Shown: positions 21,800 through 32,832 of the stretch, one piece after another
How positions within the stretch are numbered: the first letter of the stretch is position 1
Layout: the number at the start of each line of letters is the position of its first letter
Assembly (NCBI GenBank): GCA_001969505.1
Contig: LSSK01001727.1
Span: 1-49,355, forward strand
Direction of reading: 5' to 3'
From: Zancudomyces culisetae
Taxonomy: Eukaryota; Kickxellomycota; Harpellomycetes; Harpellales; Legeriomycetaceae
DNA: 49,355 bases
Notes under the pieces: generated by a model
What the model saw: the letters and a program-made list of their open reading frames with translations, nothing else
Databases searched by the model: none
Told to the model about the DNA's origin: nothing
Program-made: the position numbers and the translations under genes

Positions 21800-22856
21800 A
21801 TTTACCGAGAACGATGGTGTTAATCTATACAGATGACACAGTTAATAACCGCTTTACTTGTTAAATGTAAATATTTCAAAGCTCTGAAGAGTAAATATTA
21901 TTTATTTTTTAAAAAAAAACAGAAACTGTATGTCACTAACAGTAAAATGTAGGTGAAAAATAAAGTTAAATATATTACGCTGGGTTTGGCTATTTTTGTT
22001 CAATGCGATTAAGTGTGTTTATATGAGTGACAAAATTTTTTTTAAAAATGTGAAAAATGAGGAGAAAAGTAGTGCAAACTCCCACCAGTAAAAGAGCACT
22101 ACATTCATGTTTATTCAAAATCCAGCCTATCTGATCTTTGGGTTATGATTGGGGGGAGAGGAAGGTAAAATCATTGTCAGAACAGACAGATGTTTGACAC
22201 CATGGCATACAAGTCTGGTATAGGTTCATCCAAATTGCTATGTGATGTAGAGAGATGACAGAAAAGTATAGAGCAATGGTTAAACGTGGACCATGTAAAT
22301 CTGCAAAGAACAAGCAAATATACACTTTTCTTCCAGTCTAGCTTTTACACACCTTTTTTAACTTGAAGATAAAGGAGGGGGAAGGAGGTAATGGAGGAAA
22401 CAATAGCCATTACAAAATGCGTAGTGGAATGCATTAAATTGTATACTATCCATACCTGTTGGTATTCCCATATGGGATGGAGAGCAGTGTTTAACCTGTT
22501 TTATTTATTTTACAGGATATCTGAAAACGAGAAAAAAAAATGATGAGATATATTAAAATATACATTCAGCTAAAAAAAAGCTTTAAAGCTAGTATAATAG
22601 ATATCGCACCTAAACAAAGCTATTCGGTTAATAAAGGTCAATAATAGCAATACAGCGTTACTAGAAACAAAGAAAGAAGAGAGTGTTTTCCTATAAATAG
22701 CAGAGCCTCTTAATATAAATTATGAGCAATGAGGAGGTGGGTTGTGGTGAAAAAACTTCTGGTTCCGTCAAAAAGTAGTAAAGGCTGGAAAAAAAATCTA
22801 TAAAAGCATTAAGCGCGATTGTAAAGTAATAATCAAAACACAATATATACCATGAA
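21800..22856. other. Intergenic, 1.06 kb upstream of ERJ5
   Basis: It lies between the ERJ5 start and the UBP8 stop on the same strand. It contains a T8A5 block near 22036-22051 and G-rich purine patches near 22150 and 22376, but no gene or RNA I can support. Confidence 0.6.
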
Positions 22857-25800
22857 TCAAGAGTCAGAATCAGAAAAATCATCGTATCCTTTCCCTGTGG
22901 TAGGTGAGTGAAAGTTCGCAGGTGCTGCAGAATCGCCTAGTATCTCGCCATCCTCACCAGCAAAGTCATCTGGCATTGAATCGTCGCCAAGCTCATCAAA
23001 AAACACAGGGAGTTTCGGATTTGGAGATAAGGTAGAATTTTTTGAAAAAAAGTCTCTAGCACCTGTTCCAATATCTGCTCCAAACAAAGGTGCATTGGCT
23101 GCCGTAGAGCCAGAGACAGAGCCCGAGGCCTTATTATTGGTGGATAGGCTAACAGGTGGTCTACCTCTACGTTTGGGTTTATCAGCAGTAGAAGATGTGT
23201 GGGAAGCAGCTGAATTCTTGCGGTATGTATGAGGGTGAGGGCTAGCACGAATATTGTCATCATCATCGTGAAGATCTAGGTCAATGCTAAGAGGAGAGGC
23301 TGTTGCGTCCAGCCCAGCTTGAGACGCTTTCTTTCTTCCTCTCCTCTCGACTTTCTTGCCATACTTATTAAACATCTGTTTGGAGGAAAGAGATAATGGT
23401 TTAGAGTCAAAATCGGAGGCGCCAGCTGGGTAGGAGTCGAGTGAGGATGAGTTTTGTAAATCATCAAAATCCAATGTGTTTTTCACATAAAATGCCATAT
23501 AAGCCAAACCCTTTGCAGCTTCACCGCGCTGGGCTTTATGTTCTTCGTCCAACCCAAGCACATCTGAAATATCCGCCAATGTTACCGACGAGTCATCAAA
23601 TTTAAACCACATATTTCTATGCTGACAAAAGATGGTGTAGTGACCTGTGTCCAATGCTCCTGTATGATTCACCACTGCAAACAGCTCGTACTTGCAGGCT
23701 GGGTTCACTCGTGTAGGCTCAGTCCTACGCCGGCTTCCAGATGCGGAGTTCATGGTTGCAATCGCAGATAAAGGAAGATTGCTATTTATTGTAGTTGCTG
23801 AAGGACCCTCATTGGCAGCTGCTTCACCGGCGCCTCCATCATAGTTGCCACTCGTTCCGCAACTGTTCAGCAAAAATAGTGTGGATAGTGGCGTTCCTGA
23901 AATAGATGACAACGATCCACCTGGACCACCAACATGAGGATTCAATGACCCTGTTGTATACGGTGTCATGTCCAGAGCTAGCGGTAGCTTAACATACGTA
24001 TTTAGCTTGCTTGATGAGTTTGTACCAACATTAAATCGCTTGAATTGGAAGGCAAGCACTGGTGGCAACTGCTTTATGGAAAGTTGTTTGGTGGCTCGCC
24101 CATTAGCCGCCTTACAATTGCTGCATACATAGGTCCCTGGGCCCAAAACTTCCGGCGAAGTAAATTGCTCCAAACACTCCTGTAGCGACAGAACATGCGC
24201 TGCCATTCCATTAGTACCGCCATATCCATTTTCAAGTCCGTTAGTATTGCCATTCCTATTACCATTCCCGTTTGCATTTCGGCTTCCACTTGTTCCTGTC
24301 TCGGATTTCTGTCCCAAAAAACCTTCTGAGGCGTTTCCCATGCCATTTTCTGCAAGCCCGGCCTTTTTCCTCAGTGCCCAGTCAACTGCAACCATCTTTT
24401 TTTTAATCTTAATATCTATATCATCAAAAGAATGTTTACTACCTGTCCCAGAATCACTAGAAAAGATCCGATGTGCGCTCTGCTGAATATCTAGTGAGAA
24501 ATCGAGTACCGGGTCATTTGCCACAGTTACATTTTTGCATGATTGGCATATTACTGTACTTTGTAGCGTTCCACCAAATGTTTGGTGAACTATACAGTTG
24601 CAGCTTGTGCTCTTATCTTTTCCTCGCAGCAAGTCGAACCCCCCTTTATTCTTGTTTATTACATTATTAACCATTTCCGATAGTGATAAGTTTTCATTAA
24701 AAAGCTTTTCTGTATCTTCATCCTTTATATCAAATAAACTGTCTGCTAAGCAATCATGCAGCTGATCTAATATCGCCATAAAGCATTCATGTGCATCCTG
24801 TTGCCCGTATCCGGAAAGATCTGGTCGAAGCATCCATAGAGAATAAAGTAGCTCTGATGGCCCAATTGGTGTTGTGTCGCCATTATAAAACCGAAGTATC
24901 AGATTATACAGCTCACACGCTATACAATGACGATCACTCGAGCGATCTTTCCCTGTACCGCTGTCCTTTTCCGAGTATCCCTTTGCATTTGCTCCGTCGC
25001 CATGGCCTTTAGCCTTTTTCCTCCCCACTTTACACCTCGCTGTAGAATGCCCTCCACTCAAAAACCAGCTCCTCACTAGAGGATTTTGAAACAACGCTTG
25101 AACAATAACGTTGAGATAGCACGTAGCCCCTAGATTCCGAAGGCCCCGCAGGCCGCCGCATGGCCTAATTGAACCGTGTTCCTTCGCAAATTTTGCCTCT
25201 GCTGGTGTTATTTCTACATTAACACCTATCATTCTAGGTCGCTTTGCTTCTGGCTCGGCTGCATCGCACAGTGCTGCGTACCAACGTGCTGTCATTCCTC
25301 TTAGCCAGTTTGCAATTGAGGGATCATATACATAATCTCTACATTCTCTGCAATATATTTGCAACCGGTAAAAGTCGATAGCTATAGTTTTATTTTTAGT
25401 CGCATTATTCTTTAATAACGGCTAATGGTCTAACTATTACATCTTCGTTTTCAATATGATATTTTGGCGCCTTGAAAGCGCGTACATGTAGTATAAATAC
25501 AATCAAACAAAAATTTACCAAAACAATGCCCTGTCTTATTAAGGTGTTGAACAATATGACTCGTGTTTATTCCTGGGTTTGATTCGTGTGTATTCAGACT
25601 ATGGCTTTTTAGTCTCCAACATCCAAAATATTCGCATTCAAGACATGAGTGAAGTCGATCCATGGTCGTTCCACAGTCTTCGCACAATGGCGAGGGCATC
25701 TACGCGCATTTTCCAGTACAAAATCTTCAATATACACCCTCACTTAAATTCTCTGTAATCACTAAAATAGATATTGGAAGCTATTAATCAGATAAATTAC

Positions 25801-26151
25801 CTCCTCAACTAATCTCTTCCGACTCCGGTCGCCCTCTAAATTACCACTGTTAGCACCACCTCCACCGGAAGTACTAGTTCCTCCGCCAGCTGCTGCCCCC
25901 AGACCTGTAGCTGTCGCTAAACTTTGCCCTCCTCCCTCCTCACCATTCGAGTTTTCTTCATTTCCACCAGCTGCTTGCGCAATCGCAGTTCCTGAAGCCA
26001 AACCGTAGCTACTGGTTTGAGCACCCCTTCTCCCTACTAGCAGAGTTTGTCGTTTCGAACATACAGTAGAATATGGTACTAACACCTTCAGCCTGTCTAG
26101 AATCGACTTGAACTGGGATCGTGTATGTTCACAGCCTGCACTCACAGACAT
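22857..26151 (-). CDS. UBP8: Ubp8/USP22-type SAGA deubiquitinase, 1018 aa, three exons
   Basis: Ubp8 is the catalytic subunit of the SAGA deubiquitinating module and removes ubiquitin from histone H2B. Exons are 26151-25801, 25699-25519 and 25381-22857, all in phase. The ZnF-UBP domain is split: GCEH in exon 1, CEDCGTTMDRLHSCLECEYFGCW and HIVQHLNKTGHCF in exon 2, AIDFYRLQIYCRECRDYVYDP in exon 3. The Cys box is GLRNLGATCYLN (Cys265), then GYGQQDAHECF, and the His box is NHTGALDTGHYTIFCQH (His758). CxxC pairs at CQSC and CSNC are those of the fingers. Extra material includes a Gly/Ala/Ser-rich insert of about 70 residues in the zinc finger, a Gly/Asn-rich loop in the catalytic domain, and a tail of about 195 residues with an AT-hook (KRRGRPP). 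The yeast protein has 471 residues. The second exon-1 intron acceptor (GCGCGTAG) is weak. Confidence 0.93.
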
Positions 26152-27051
26152 TTGTACTTACTCGAATAAAAATATAAATAGGTACACACGCTATTGGGTA
26201 GGATATTGTATAGGAATGTATCTACTGTCGCGATTAAAACTCAGTTTTCAAATATAAGGCATAGAATCCTTTTTTTTATTTGCCTATTGCCTATTGTCTT
26301 ATGTCGTTTACCTGTTCCTTATTGAGGAGGCTTGAAAACAGGTTGAAAAATATGACTATCCAAGGCTCATTAATCCAAGTAAACTAGCACTTGAGATTTA
26401 TCCACCATCCACTATCTTATTTTCCTCTCTTGTCCACCCGCTTTTTTGCCAATTTGGATTACTTGTTATCCCAGTGTTAGCTTTGTGTGTTTAGTACATT
26501 ATACCCAGCTTGCGCTTTGTTTTTATTATTTTACTGTGGTATTTGTTTTATAAGGATTGTTTCATTTGCACCAATTATATCTTTCGCGATTAATTAATGA
26601 AGATAAAAAAACAAGAAAAAGTTTGGATTAGCTTTGTTCGTGATTAAGCCTCCATTGCCCTTTACAAGCGGTTTTTACTCTTTCTCCTTTGGGGGTGGAT
26701 CGTCATCCAATTTTTGGAAATTTTATTGTAAAAAAAAGTTTTACCTGTGATATTTTGAAATACACCAACAAAAAAAAAGAAATTTCAAGCTCTAACTTTA
26801 ATTCTGGCTTTAGGCTTAATATTATTGCTGACACGATTATTGATCTCGTACTAACTTTACAGCATCCAGCTTTTACTGAACCCGAAAATTTATTCCTGAC
26901 ATAGAACATTTCGGAAATAGAGGCAAGTGTATATATTTACGAAACTGTGGCTGAGAATTTAAAAAATAAAAACAGTTACAAGAACAAAGGTAAGGAAAAG
27001 GAAAAATCTCCTTCTGCTCCCTTTAGTACACCACATAATCAAAACTATTCA
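26152..27051. promoter_or_regulatory. Divergent promoter region between UBP8 and RRP42
   Basis: About 900 bp between the two chosen start codons. The RRP42 frame is open for 35 further codons upstream of its ATG without another ATG in frame, so part of this region is leader. No RRPE-like or PAC-like site was found. Confidence 0.5.
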
Positions 27052-27984
27052 ATGGATCAGCTACCAATATCGGTTTCAGAAACCGACTACATAATCAAAG
27101 GGGTTGAAGCAAATCTTAGGACCGACGGGAGAGGAAACCTAGATTTACGAGAAATAAATCTGACAACCGGTGTCATATCACAAACCTACGGAAGTGCGAG
27201 AGGAAGAATAGGCAGTTTAGGAAGAGGAACGGAAATAATTGTTGGAATTAAAGCAGAAATCGGAAACTGGATTCCAGGAGAAAAAGAAAATGTGGGCAAA
27301 ATTGTCTGCAACGTTGAAATTTCACCGATTGCAAATCAGTCCTTTGGAACTAGGACAGCAGAAGATCTAAATGTAGAGCTGACAAATATAGTAAGCAATT
27401 GTTTGGACGGCCCCCAGAGTGGGCTTGATCTTGAACAACTATGTATAATCCCAAAACAAGCATATTGGATACTATATGTGGATGCTATGGTGCTGAGCTA
27501 CGAGGGTAACATCATCGATCCATTGTTTTACACCATAAGAGCCGCTTTTTCAGATGTACGGATCCCAAAAGTTGTGGTTGAATCGGTACTAGACGAAGAC
27601 ACAAAGGTCGAACATTTGGCGTACGAAATAGTAGACGATCCTTCTGCTGTGACGGAGATAAAAGGCTGGCAAGATATTCCTCTTTCAGTTACATTCTACA
27701 AGATTGGGAAAAAATATGTTGTTGATACCATACCCGAGGAAGAAAATATTTCCACGCTTAGAACAACCGTCTGTGTAAATAGTTCTGGTGAGATCTGTTT
27801 GATCCACAAGGGAAAATACAGAGGTGGGATGGCATATTCATTGTTATCTGAGGCTCTATTTGAAGCACGCAAGTTGGTTGTAGACCTGATTGCTTCTCAA
27901 AACAAACAGCTAGAGTCGTGCCAGTCTAATAAAGACGGTATGGAGGTGCCAGACACCGGCTCCACCTTTTTGAATGCATTTTAG
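27052..27984 (+). CDS. RRP42: Rrp42/EXOSC7, RNase PH-like subunit of the exosome core, 310 aa
   Basis: Rrp42 is one of six RNase PH-fold subunits of the eukaryotic exosome ring, which channels RNA to the catalytic subunits; it has no activity of its own. The frame begins MDQLPISVSETDYIIKGVEANLRTDGRG and contains the family's LDLREINLTTG, GRGTEIIVGIKAEIG, QAYWILYVDAMVLSYEGNIIDP and AAFSDVRIPKVVV segments in order. The length is close to the 265-291 of yeast and human. The frame extends 35 codons upstream, but ATG 27052 is the first Met and fits the N-terminus of relatives. There is no intron. Confidence 0.93.
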   Translation: MDQLPISVSETDYIIKGVEANLRTDGRGNLDLREINLTTGVISQTYGSARGRIGSLGRGTEIIVGIKAEIGNWIPGEKENVGKIVCNVEISPIANQSFGTRTAEDLNVELTNIVSNCLDGPQSGLDLEQLCIIPKQAYWILYVDAMVLSYEGNIIDPLFYTIRAAFSDVRIPKVVVESVLDEDTKVEHLAYEIVDDPSAVTEIKGWQDIPLSVTFYKIGKKYVVDTIPEEENISTLRTTVCVNSSGEICLIHKGKYRGGMAYSLLSEALFEARKLVVDLIASQNKQLESCQSNKDGMEVPDTGSTFLNAF

Positions 27985-28553
27985 TATGGTTTTCAAACAT
28001 TCTTAATCCATACTTATCTTATTAATGCTGGCAAAAGCCAAGCTTTTTGTTAACACCTTTGTACATTTTGTGGTAGAAAATATAGCGAAATAGCGCAAGA
28101 CTCTGGGCTTTAATAAAGTGTCTGATCCCTGGTTTTACATCTACTTGAAGTTGTTCGCAAAGAAAAAAAGTGAATGTGGCAAATGGTAAATAGCTAATGG
28201 TAAATAGCGAATGGCAAATGATAATTGTTAAACTGTTTGGACAAAAGACCCAACCCAAAATCATCCCATTTTATTGTACTCAAACTTCAACATTGTGATT
28301 TGCCTAGTAAACGCGGGGTTGAAAAAAAAATGCAGCAATAGCGACAAAGGCCGAGCCATTCACTTCTATAAACCTTTTTTTTTCTAAACCATGTATACAC
28401 CTACTTTTGCAACCGCCTAACCATCAAGCTTATTCTCTTTTATCTATATCTTGTTGCGGAATTAAAAAATATAAAACAGTTTACCATTCGATTTGGATCG
28501 AAATATAAGGGAATTCGGCATAGAAATCTTGATAGTTCAGTGAATGATTGATT
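27985..28553. other. Intergenic, RRP42 end to the UbiB kinase start
   Basis: 569 bp. On the minus strand an open frame ending at 28022 has a plausible-looking last 40 codons, but no start or upstream exon could be found, so it is not called. A short tandem repeat lies at 28177-28219. Confidence 0.5.
28177..28219 (+). repeat. Imperfect 14-bp tandem repeat
   Basis: Two adjacent copies of GGTAAATAGCKAAT (28185-28198 and 28199-28212) are flanked on each side by the partial unit GGCAAAT. The function is unknown. Confidence 0.7.
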
Positions 28554-31481
28554 ATGTTATCAAGGATATCCAGGGTCGGTCACGAGAATCTTGCTCTTAA
28601 ATATGCAAAGTTAAAAATCTTTACGAAGAGTAGTGCTTTGAAGAGCTTAGTGGGCTTGGCAAAATTTCAAACTGATAAGTTTACTTGCAAATCCGATACC
28701 GAACATACTCATTACCAACCGATAAGACCACACACCCTAATACAGTCACAAATTCATACAAAGGACCGAAAACAGAGCAGGATAGTTAATTTTTCCGGTA
28801 CGGGAGGTCGATATTTTACCAGAATAGCTCTACCCAGGTACTACTCGAATTTCGTATATAATAGCAAAAAAGTACATGTTAAACAGAATGGTAAACAGAA
28901 TGAATACAGCATTTCTGAGTATAATTACCATGGCTTCACCGGAAATACATTGCCAGTAAAATCGAAATTTGCAAATAAAAATGGAAGAAGTTCAAGGTTC
29001 ACGTCTCTGTTTATTTTTTCGGGGTTGTTAACAGCATATCTAAGCTATTGCGAACTAAACGGGGACGAGAATGACAGAATCTTGCAACAAATGCAAAAAG
29101 AACTCTGTAAATTATACAAAAAATTGAAAAAGGTGATAGTATACAACTTTTCGTACCACTGTTTTACCAATGTAGCCGCAATAGAAGAATATTCTAGCAC
29201 AATTTCAGATACTGAACAAAAACATGCCACTGAAATGGAGGAGGAAGTAAAACTTGAAAGAAAAATAACGCTACTTGGTGGAATACTTAAACTAGAGTTT
29301 GTACATAAAATCTTTTTGCGGCTAAACGCATTAACGAGTCAATTAATGGATAATATAAGAAGTGCTATCGCATCTGGGCATATCTATGGAGAAAAATTTC
29401 TAAAAAAGTATAACGAGCACATTAGAGAACCAGGGATGGTATTAATTAGATTTATACAACTTGTGATGATATTTATTCCCATAATAGCAACATATCCGGT
29501 AACCTATTTCGGAGAAATCGACGACAAAAAAGATGGGGAAACTAAAGGAACGCTGTGGTGGTACAAGTTTTTTGCGAATCAGATGAAAATAGCAGGGCCC
29601 ACTTTTGTTAAACTTTCGCAATGGGCAGCAACTAGGTCTGATGTTTTTCCACCACAGTTCTGCGCAGAGTTAAGTCACCTGCATTCAAAAAACAAACCAC
29701 ACAAGTTTATTCACACCAAGAAATGTATAGCAGAGACATATGGTGGTATCAAAGATATTGAGGCGATTTTTGAATGGATTGAAGAGGAACCAATAGGCGC
29801 TGGAGCCATTGCACAAGTACACAAAGCCAAGTTGAGGGAGGAGGCTGTAGACTACATAGTTGCGAGATCAGCACTTTATTTTGGCTCGGTTACGGACACA
29901 AGCACCGGTGAAGCCGGAGAAAATGGTATCTTTGTGTCGACAGGGCCGGTATCAATAACACTCGAAGACAACTCTACTGCTCGGAAAGAGTATACAGGTC
30001 AAGATTCAAACTCTTCAGTTGATACTAATGCAAAGCAATCTACTTCCAATAGGCCAAACTTGAAGTTGGAGGTGGGACAGCACTGCGTGCTAACCAAAGA
30101 TGACTTGGTTAATCTAAAGGAAACACTAAAAAAAAACCGCGAGGTGGCTATCAAGGTTTTGCACCCAGACTCAGAAAAGCTGGTGTTGAGAGATTTGAAA
30201 ATAATGTCATTTTTTGCAAAGACTTTGTGCTACATTCCAACAATAAAGTGGCTTTCACTTGTGGAAGAAGTAATGGTCTTTGGACAGATGATGAAAAGTC
30301 AATTAAACCTGCGAGAGGAGGCATCAAATCTGTTGGTGTTTTCCAAAAACTTTTCTGAACAAAAGGGTGTCCGCTTTCCGGTACCACTCCTACCAATTAC
30401 TGGGAAACAGGTTCTTGTAGAAACATACTCTGATGGTGTTCCAGTAAGCGTGTTTATGAAGAACGCCGGAAGCGAGTTTGACAAAATCATTGCATCAGCT
30501 GGGTTGGATTCGTTCATGAGGATGATGATATGGGATAATTTTACTCATGCTGATCTACATCCTGGAAATATACTAGTGTCGTTTGTCCCTCCTCCCCCGC
30601 TATCTCGTTCTCTTCGTTTGTTTAACAAACTGACTAGAAAAATTGATCCAAAATCATTTGAGCCAGCTATTTTGGATTCTGTTGAAGGAAAAGAATTTGA
30701 GTCTATTAAAAAGAGAATTGATCTGGATAATTTACCCACCGAATCCGAAGTCAATAGAACCGTTGCTGAACTTTCTAAAACAAAAACAGAGCTACTGGCA
30801 TATTTAGATCAACTATATACCCTTGGATATCGACCAGACCTGGTATATTTAGATGCTGGCTTGGTTACTGTCCTCAACGATGTGCACCGTCGTAATTTTT
30901 TGGAGCTTTTCGATGCCATCTGCTCTTTTGATGGCGAACGCGCAGGATATGCTATGATAGAGCGATGTACTTCGCCCGAACTTGTTGTCGAACCGGAAAT
31001 ATATGCTAAAAAGATCGAACAAATGGTTGAGAACGTCAGACTGAACTCCCTGAGTCTGGGAAAAGTCAGTGCATCCAGTATTCTAAATCAGACAATGGAT
31101 GCCGTTAGGCAACATCGTGTAAAATTAGATCCAAACTCAGTCAACCTTTGTGTCGCAATTTTGGTTGTTGAGGGGATCGGTCGTAAGCTGTACCCAGATT
31201 TGGATCTTCTGCGTGCCTCCCTACCCATACTGAGAGACTTTTTCCGGTTTGAGGCACAATCCCGAATTCTAAATCAACAAAAAAACCCTCCTTCAATGAT
31301 TCCTCCTCCTTCAGGTAGCGAGGACAGTGCCACTTCCGTGTTTTCTGGCATAAATCTTGATATGCTCAAGATCTGGGTCTATGTAGAAGCCAGGGAATAT
31401 TTTGATAGAGTTGTTAACTGGGGATCTGACGAGGCAGAGTTTTTTGGGCCATTTGCACCTGCTTTATCCTTCTATTTTTAG
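28554..31481 (+). CDS. CQD1: ADCK2/Cqd1-type UbiB (ABC1) atypical kinase of mitochondria, 975 aa
   Basis: UbiB-family proteins act in mitochondrial coenzyme Q biology; ADCK2 in animals and Cqd1 in yeast form one branch. Recognisable pieces are GPTFVKLSQWAATRSDVFPPQFC (KxGQ region), EPIGAGAIAQVHKAKL (Ala-rich loop), VAIKVLHPDSEK (ATP-binding Lys), NLREEASNL, FTHADLHPGNILV (catalytic loop) and YLDAGLV (metal-binding Asp). Two inserts interrupt the kinase fold: about 90 residues after the Ala-rich loop and about 70 residues after the catalytic loop. The N-terminus is basic with hydroxylated residues, a likely mitochondrial presequence, followed by a membrane segment (SLFIFSGLLTAYLSY). KxGQ reads K353-L-S355-Q here, which is unusual. 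The ATG 28554 is the first in frame; an overlapping ATG at 28544 is in another frame. Confidence 0.92.
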   Translation: MLSRISRVGHENLALKYAKLKIFTKSSALKSLVGLAKFQTDKFTCKSDTEHTHYQPIRPHTLIQSQIHTKDRKQSRIVNFSGTGGRYFTRIALPRYYSNFVYNSKKVHVKQNGKQNEYSISEYNYHGFTGNTLPVKSKFANKNGRSSRFTSLFIFSGLLTAYLSYCELNGDENDRILQQMQKELCKLYKKLKKVIVYNFSYHCFTNVAAIEEYSSTISDTEQKHATEMEEEVKLERKITLLGGILKLEFVHKIFLRLNALTSQLMDNIRSAIASGHIYGEKFLKKYNEHIREPGMVLIRFIQLVMIFIPIIATYPVTYFGEIDDKKDGETKGTLWWYKFFANQMKIAGPTFVKLSQWAATRSDVFPPQFCAELSHLHSKNKPHKFIHTKKCIAETYGGIKDIEAIFEWIEEEPIGAGAIAQVHKAKLREEAVDYIVARSALYFGSVTDTSTGEAGENGIFVSTGPVSITLEDNSTARKEYTGQDSNSSVDTNAKQSTSNRPNLKLEVGQHCVLTKDDLVNLKETLKKNREVAIKVLHPDSEKLVLRDLKIMSFFAKTLCYIPTIKWLSLVEEVMVFGQMMKSQLNLREEASNLLVFSKNFSEQKGVRFPVPLLPITGKQVLVETYSDGVPVSVFMKNAGSEFDKIIASAGLDSFMRMMIWDNFTHADLHPGNILVSFVPPPPLSRSLRLFNKLTRKIDPKSFEPAILDSVEGKEFESIKKRIDLDNLPTESEVNRTVAELSKTKTELLAYLDQLYTLGYRPDLVYLDAGLVTVLNDVHRRNFLELFDAICSFDGERAGYAMIERCTSPELVVEPEIYAKKIEQMVENVRLNSLSLGKVSASSILNQTMDAVRQHRVKLDPNSVNLCVAILVVEGIGRKLYPDLDLLRASLPILRDFFRFEAQSRILNQQKNPPSMIPPPSGSEDSATSVFSGINLDMLKIWVYVEAREYFDRVVNWGSDEAEFFGPFAPALSFYF

Positions 31482-31616
31482 ATAGCTTGTGGCTAAACAC
31501 ATGTCCTTTTTCTCTCGGCCAATCGTGGTTTCCAATTTGTCCACGCCAGTTAAATATACTGGAAAAAGAGGCTCAATAATCTGATCTTTTAAGTTGTTAG
31601 CAGTAGCCACGGCCAT
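31464..31616 (-). CDS. Small ORF, 50 aa, antisense to the kinase gene 3' end
   Basis: The frame begins MAVATANNLKDQIIEPLFPV and ends LKIEG, with protein-like composition. It overlaps the last 18 bp of the convergent kinase gene and lies 109 bp downstream of GRX5 on the same strand. I recognise no family. A frame of this length is expected by chance, so it is offered only as a candidate. Confidence 0.2.
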   Translation of the reverse strand: MAVATANNLKDQIIEPLFPVYLTGVDKLETTIGREKKDMCLATSYLKIEG

Positions 31617-31725
31617 AGGAAAAATGACACTTAGTTTGTTTTAGCATCTGCCAAGGTTTATTTTTATTCTAAGAAAGTAAACTGGGTGTGAAAGAAAGAA
31701 AAAAAATATATTTGAAACCGTTTAA

Positions 31726-32832
31726 TTATTCATCTTGCTTAATTATTCCTTCTTTTCTAAGGAACTCTTCCAGTTGTCCTGTCCTGTGCATATCCAGCAT
31801 TATATCGCACCCTCCAACAAACTCGCCGTTTACATACACCTGTGGAATAGTGGGCCATTTTCTATTACATTGTGTTGTTTGTTAATACCATCCATCATCA
31901 AGTGTCTCACTATTCCTTAAAAATGACACAGTTTTCTTGTATATTTATATATATAGTTGAAAGTCAAAAGTAACTTACGAAAAATCTTTAATTCCCTGGC
32001 GCAGCTCTGGATCCTCCAAACAGTTTATTCCGTTGATGTTGTCAATTCCATTCATTTGTAGAATCTGTACTACAGCCTTGCTAAATCCGCACTATATATA
32101 ATAAAGTTCATTCACACAACAAACGATTAGGTGCTACTATGATCTTTGCATGTCAATTATGCATATTTTTGTATCAGCTTTTCAAAATTAAGTGCATGGC
32201 TTATTTCTCGTACCTGTGGTTCGCTTACGGTTCCCTTCATAAACACTGTAACTGGAGACGCCTTTATGTGCTATTTTAGTTATACAAATATGCTATCCAG
32301 TAAGCAACCTTAAAAGCTTTGAATGTTTAAAAAACCGGCATTCAACCCGCTAGAACAAATATTGCTAAATAAAGCATTCAGAAGTGACAAATAGTGATTT
32401 TTTGAAACGTTTTAGTGTTCTTAATGATAGTATTAACGTATTTATCACTTAATTTATTTATATATTTGTACAATATCGCATAAATCATTACACTTTCTAT
32501 TTCGGTTCTAATCTTTTCGCTCAAAAATCTCGTCGAACCAACGCCGTTCAGGGTTATACCCTTTTGTGCTTGGAACGCCTTGATAAAGTTGTTTCTCTGT
32601 AGTGATACCTAAAATATACGGATATTAGTATATGTTTGGTTAGTTGGTGCGCTTCATGCTTTACTCCCCCTTTTTATTGACTTTTGTGATTTTGTGATCA
32701 TGTTATTTGGATATTGATATTAAGCAGCTTTGAACCTAGTTTTGAAGCTATGTATTGTAAGAAGACAGTAAGGCGCGCAACGTGCTACACTGATGTGTGA
32801 TAAACACTTACCTTGTTGATGGATCTAAACAT
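31726..32832 (-). CDS. GRX5: Grx5-type monothiol glutaredoxin, 147 aa, five exons
   Basis: Grx5 is the mitochondrial CGFS glutaredoxin that carries iron-sulfur clusters from the Isu scaffold to later steps of assembly. Exons are 32832-32812, 32608-32492, 32270-32214, 32091-31979 and 31861-31726, all in phase. They encode a mitochondrial presequence (MFRSINK plus [14 protein letters not shown]), [31 protein letters not shown], the active site [11 protein letters not shown] (Cys66), and [26 protein letters not shown] with the glutathione-binding TIP and GGCD segments. The length matches yeast Grx5 (150). Intron 3 falls exactly before the active-site Cys codon. The last exon ends with a Lys-rich tail. 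Introns total more than the coding sequence. Confidence 0.95.

Noticed and set aside
28022-28264. Minus-strand frame whose last 40 codons look protein-like (FIKAQSLALFRYIFYHKMYKG)
   Set aside because: An LYR-type protein was considered, but no start codon, acceptor or upstream exon gives a coherent gene.
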